This document shows, piece by piece, positions 63,810 through 64,000 of a stretch of DNA of 64,000 bases. This stretch comes from CAVPXC01 sp963709505 (lineage in GTDB: Bacteria; Chloroflexota; Anaerolineae; JAAEKA01). The stretch is taken from NCBI GenBank assembly GCA_963709505.1, contig CAVPXC010000020.1, positions 77,638 to 141,637 of the forward strand, read 5' to 3'. The first letter of the stretch is position 1, and every line of letters begins with the position of its first letter. The notes under the pieces were generated by a model, which was not told the DNA's origin, did not search any database, and worked only from the letters and a program-made list of their open reading frames with translations. The translations under genes were made by a program, and so were the position numbers.

Positions 63810-64000
63810 CCGGATGCCTCTGTTTGGGCAGTGCGTTGTCCTGTGATAGCCGTCATTATGCCAAAACCGGCAACCGCTAGCAGTGCCATGACCATCCCTC
63901 CATACCAGATTGCCGCAGGACGCGATGGTGTCGTTGAGATAGCCACCGACCACTGGCATCACGACTGAATACTCCACGTCATGCTATAGATGCTCATATA
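63806..64000 (-). CDS. MFS-like transporter, C-terminal end (partial)
   Basis: The minus strand encodes VVMPVVGGYLNDTIAS, then, after a frame change near 63915, AAIWYGGMVMALLAVAGFGIMTAI, matching the last helices of an MFS permease. It ends at 63806, overlapping the nfsA-like stop by 4 bp. The rest lies beyond the window. Confidence 0.5.

Overview
The window looks like a piece of a Chloroflexota chromosome (Anaerolineae/Caldilineae-like), probably from a metagenome assembly. It is high in GC. Several protein architectures are typical of that phylum: a YvcK with two N-terminal membrane helices, a sugar nucleotidyltransferase fused to a phosphomannomutase-like half, DUF2723 and PTPS-related polytopic membrane proteins with appended C-terminal domains, and a WS/DGAT acyltransferase. 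No rRNA, tRNA or CRISPR array was recognised. This placement is inference from gene content. Many otherwise good genes change reading frame once or several times (recJ, uvrD-like, hutI, lgt, nfsA and others), most densely after 59 kb. Sequencing or assembly indels explain this better than mass pseudogenisation, so such genes are annotated as one span with the shifts noted.

Layout. 1-4.2 kb: two polytopic membrane proteins. 4.7-9.1 kb: a DinB-like protein coupled to ferrochelatase, then a serpin and a WS/DGAT on the other strand. 9.1-11.1 kb: an IS607-type element with an intact TnpB but a serine recombinase broken by a 23-bp duplication. 11.4-17.3 kb: Uma2 nuclease, two large hypothetical proteins and antitoxin remnants. 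17.3-24.1 kb: obg, a TolB-like lipoprotein, small enzymes, recJ and a mazEF-type module. 24.4-30.0 kb: a three-gene helicase/helicase/nuclease set resembling AddAB split into separate polypeptides. 30.0-30.9 kb: a cluster of small toxin-antitoxin genes, one toxin truncated. 31-36.6 kb: membrane proteins and a moxR-DUF58-DUF4129 operon. 36.83 kb: a perfect 16-bp parS site. 36.9-43.6 kb: a methyltransferase, DUF2277, pgk, gap, yvcK, a YdjM-like protein and rsmD. 43.7-48.4 kb: degraded genes (VWA, TPR and GH63 fragments) around a secreted protein, a pRiA4b ORF-3 protein and hutI. 48.5-53.5 kb: an M20 peptidase, a PAP2 phosphatase, ribonuclease J and a zinc-ribbon membrane protein interrupted by one amber codon. 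54.1-60.8 kb: tandem EEP-family enzymes, a molybdopterin oxidoreductase and a ROK kinase-GNAT-nucleotidyltransferase operon. 60.9-64 kb: lgt, a LysM/Gmad2 protein, an NfsA-like nitroreductase and the end of an MFS transporter.

The most striking non-coding signal is repeats. At least ten places carry tandem 7-bp units of different sequence (GTGGAGA, AGTAAAC, GTTGCAA, GTAACTC, AATTGTC and GGTCAGC types). Several face an inverted copy, and several supply the stop or start codon of a gene. Three further dispersed repeats (an R1 element of about 100 bp, an R2 TAGCGCAAATT palindrome and an R3 nested palindrome) recur in the same 3'-end positions. Together with two hairpins of 26- and 34-bp perfect arms, they suggest that repeat families colonise gene ends in this genome and may serve as terminators or mRNA 3' ends.

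The parS site, unaccompanied here by parAB, suggests the window is not far from the replication origin.
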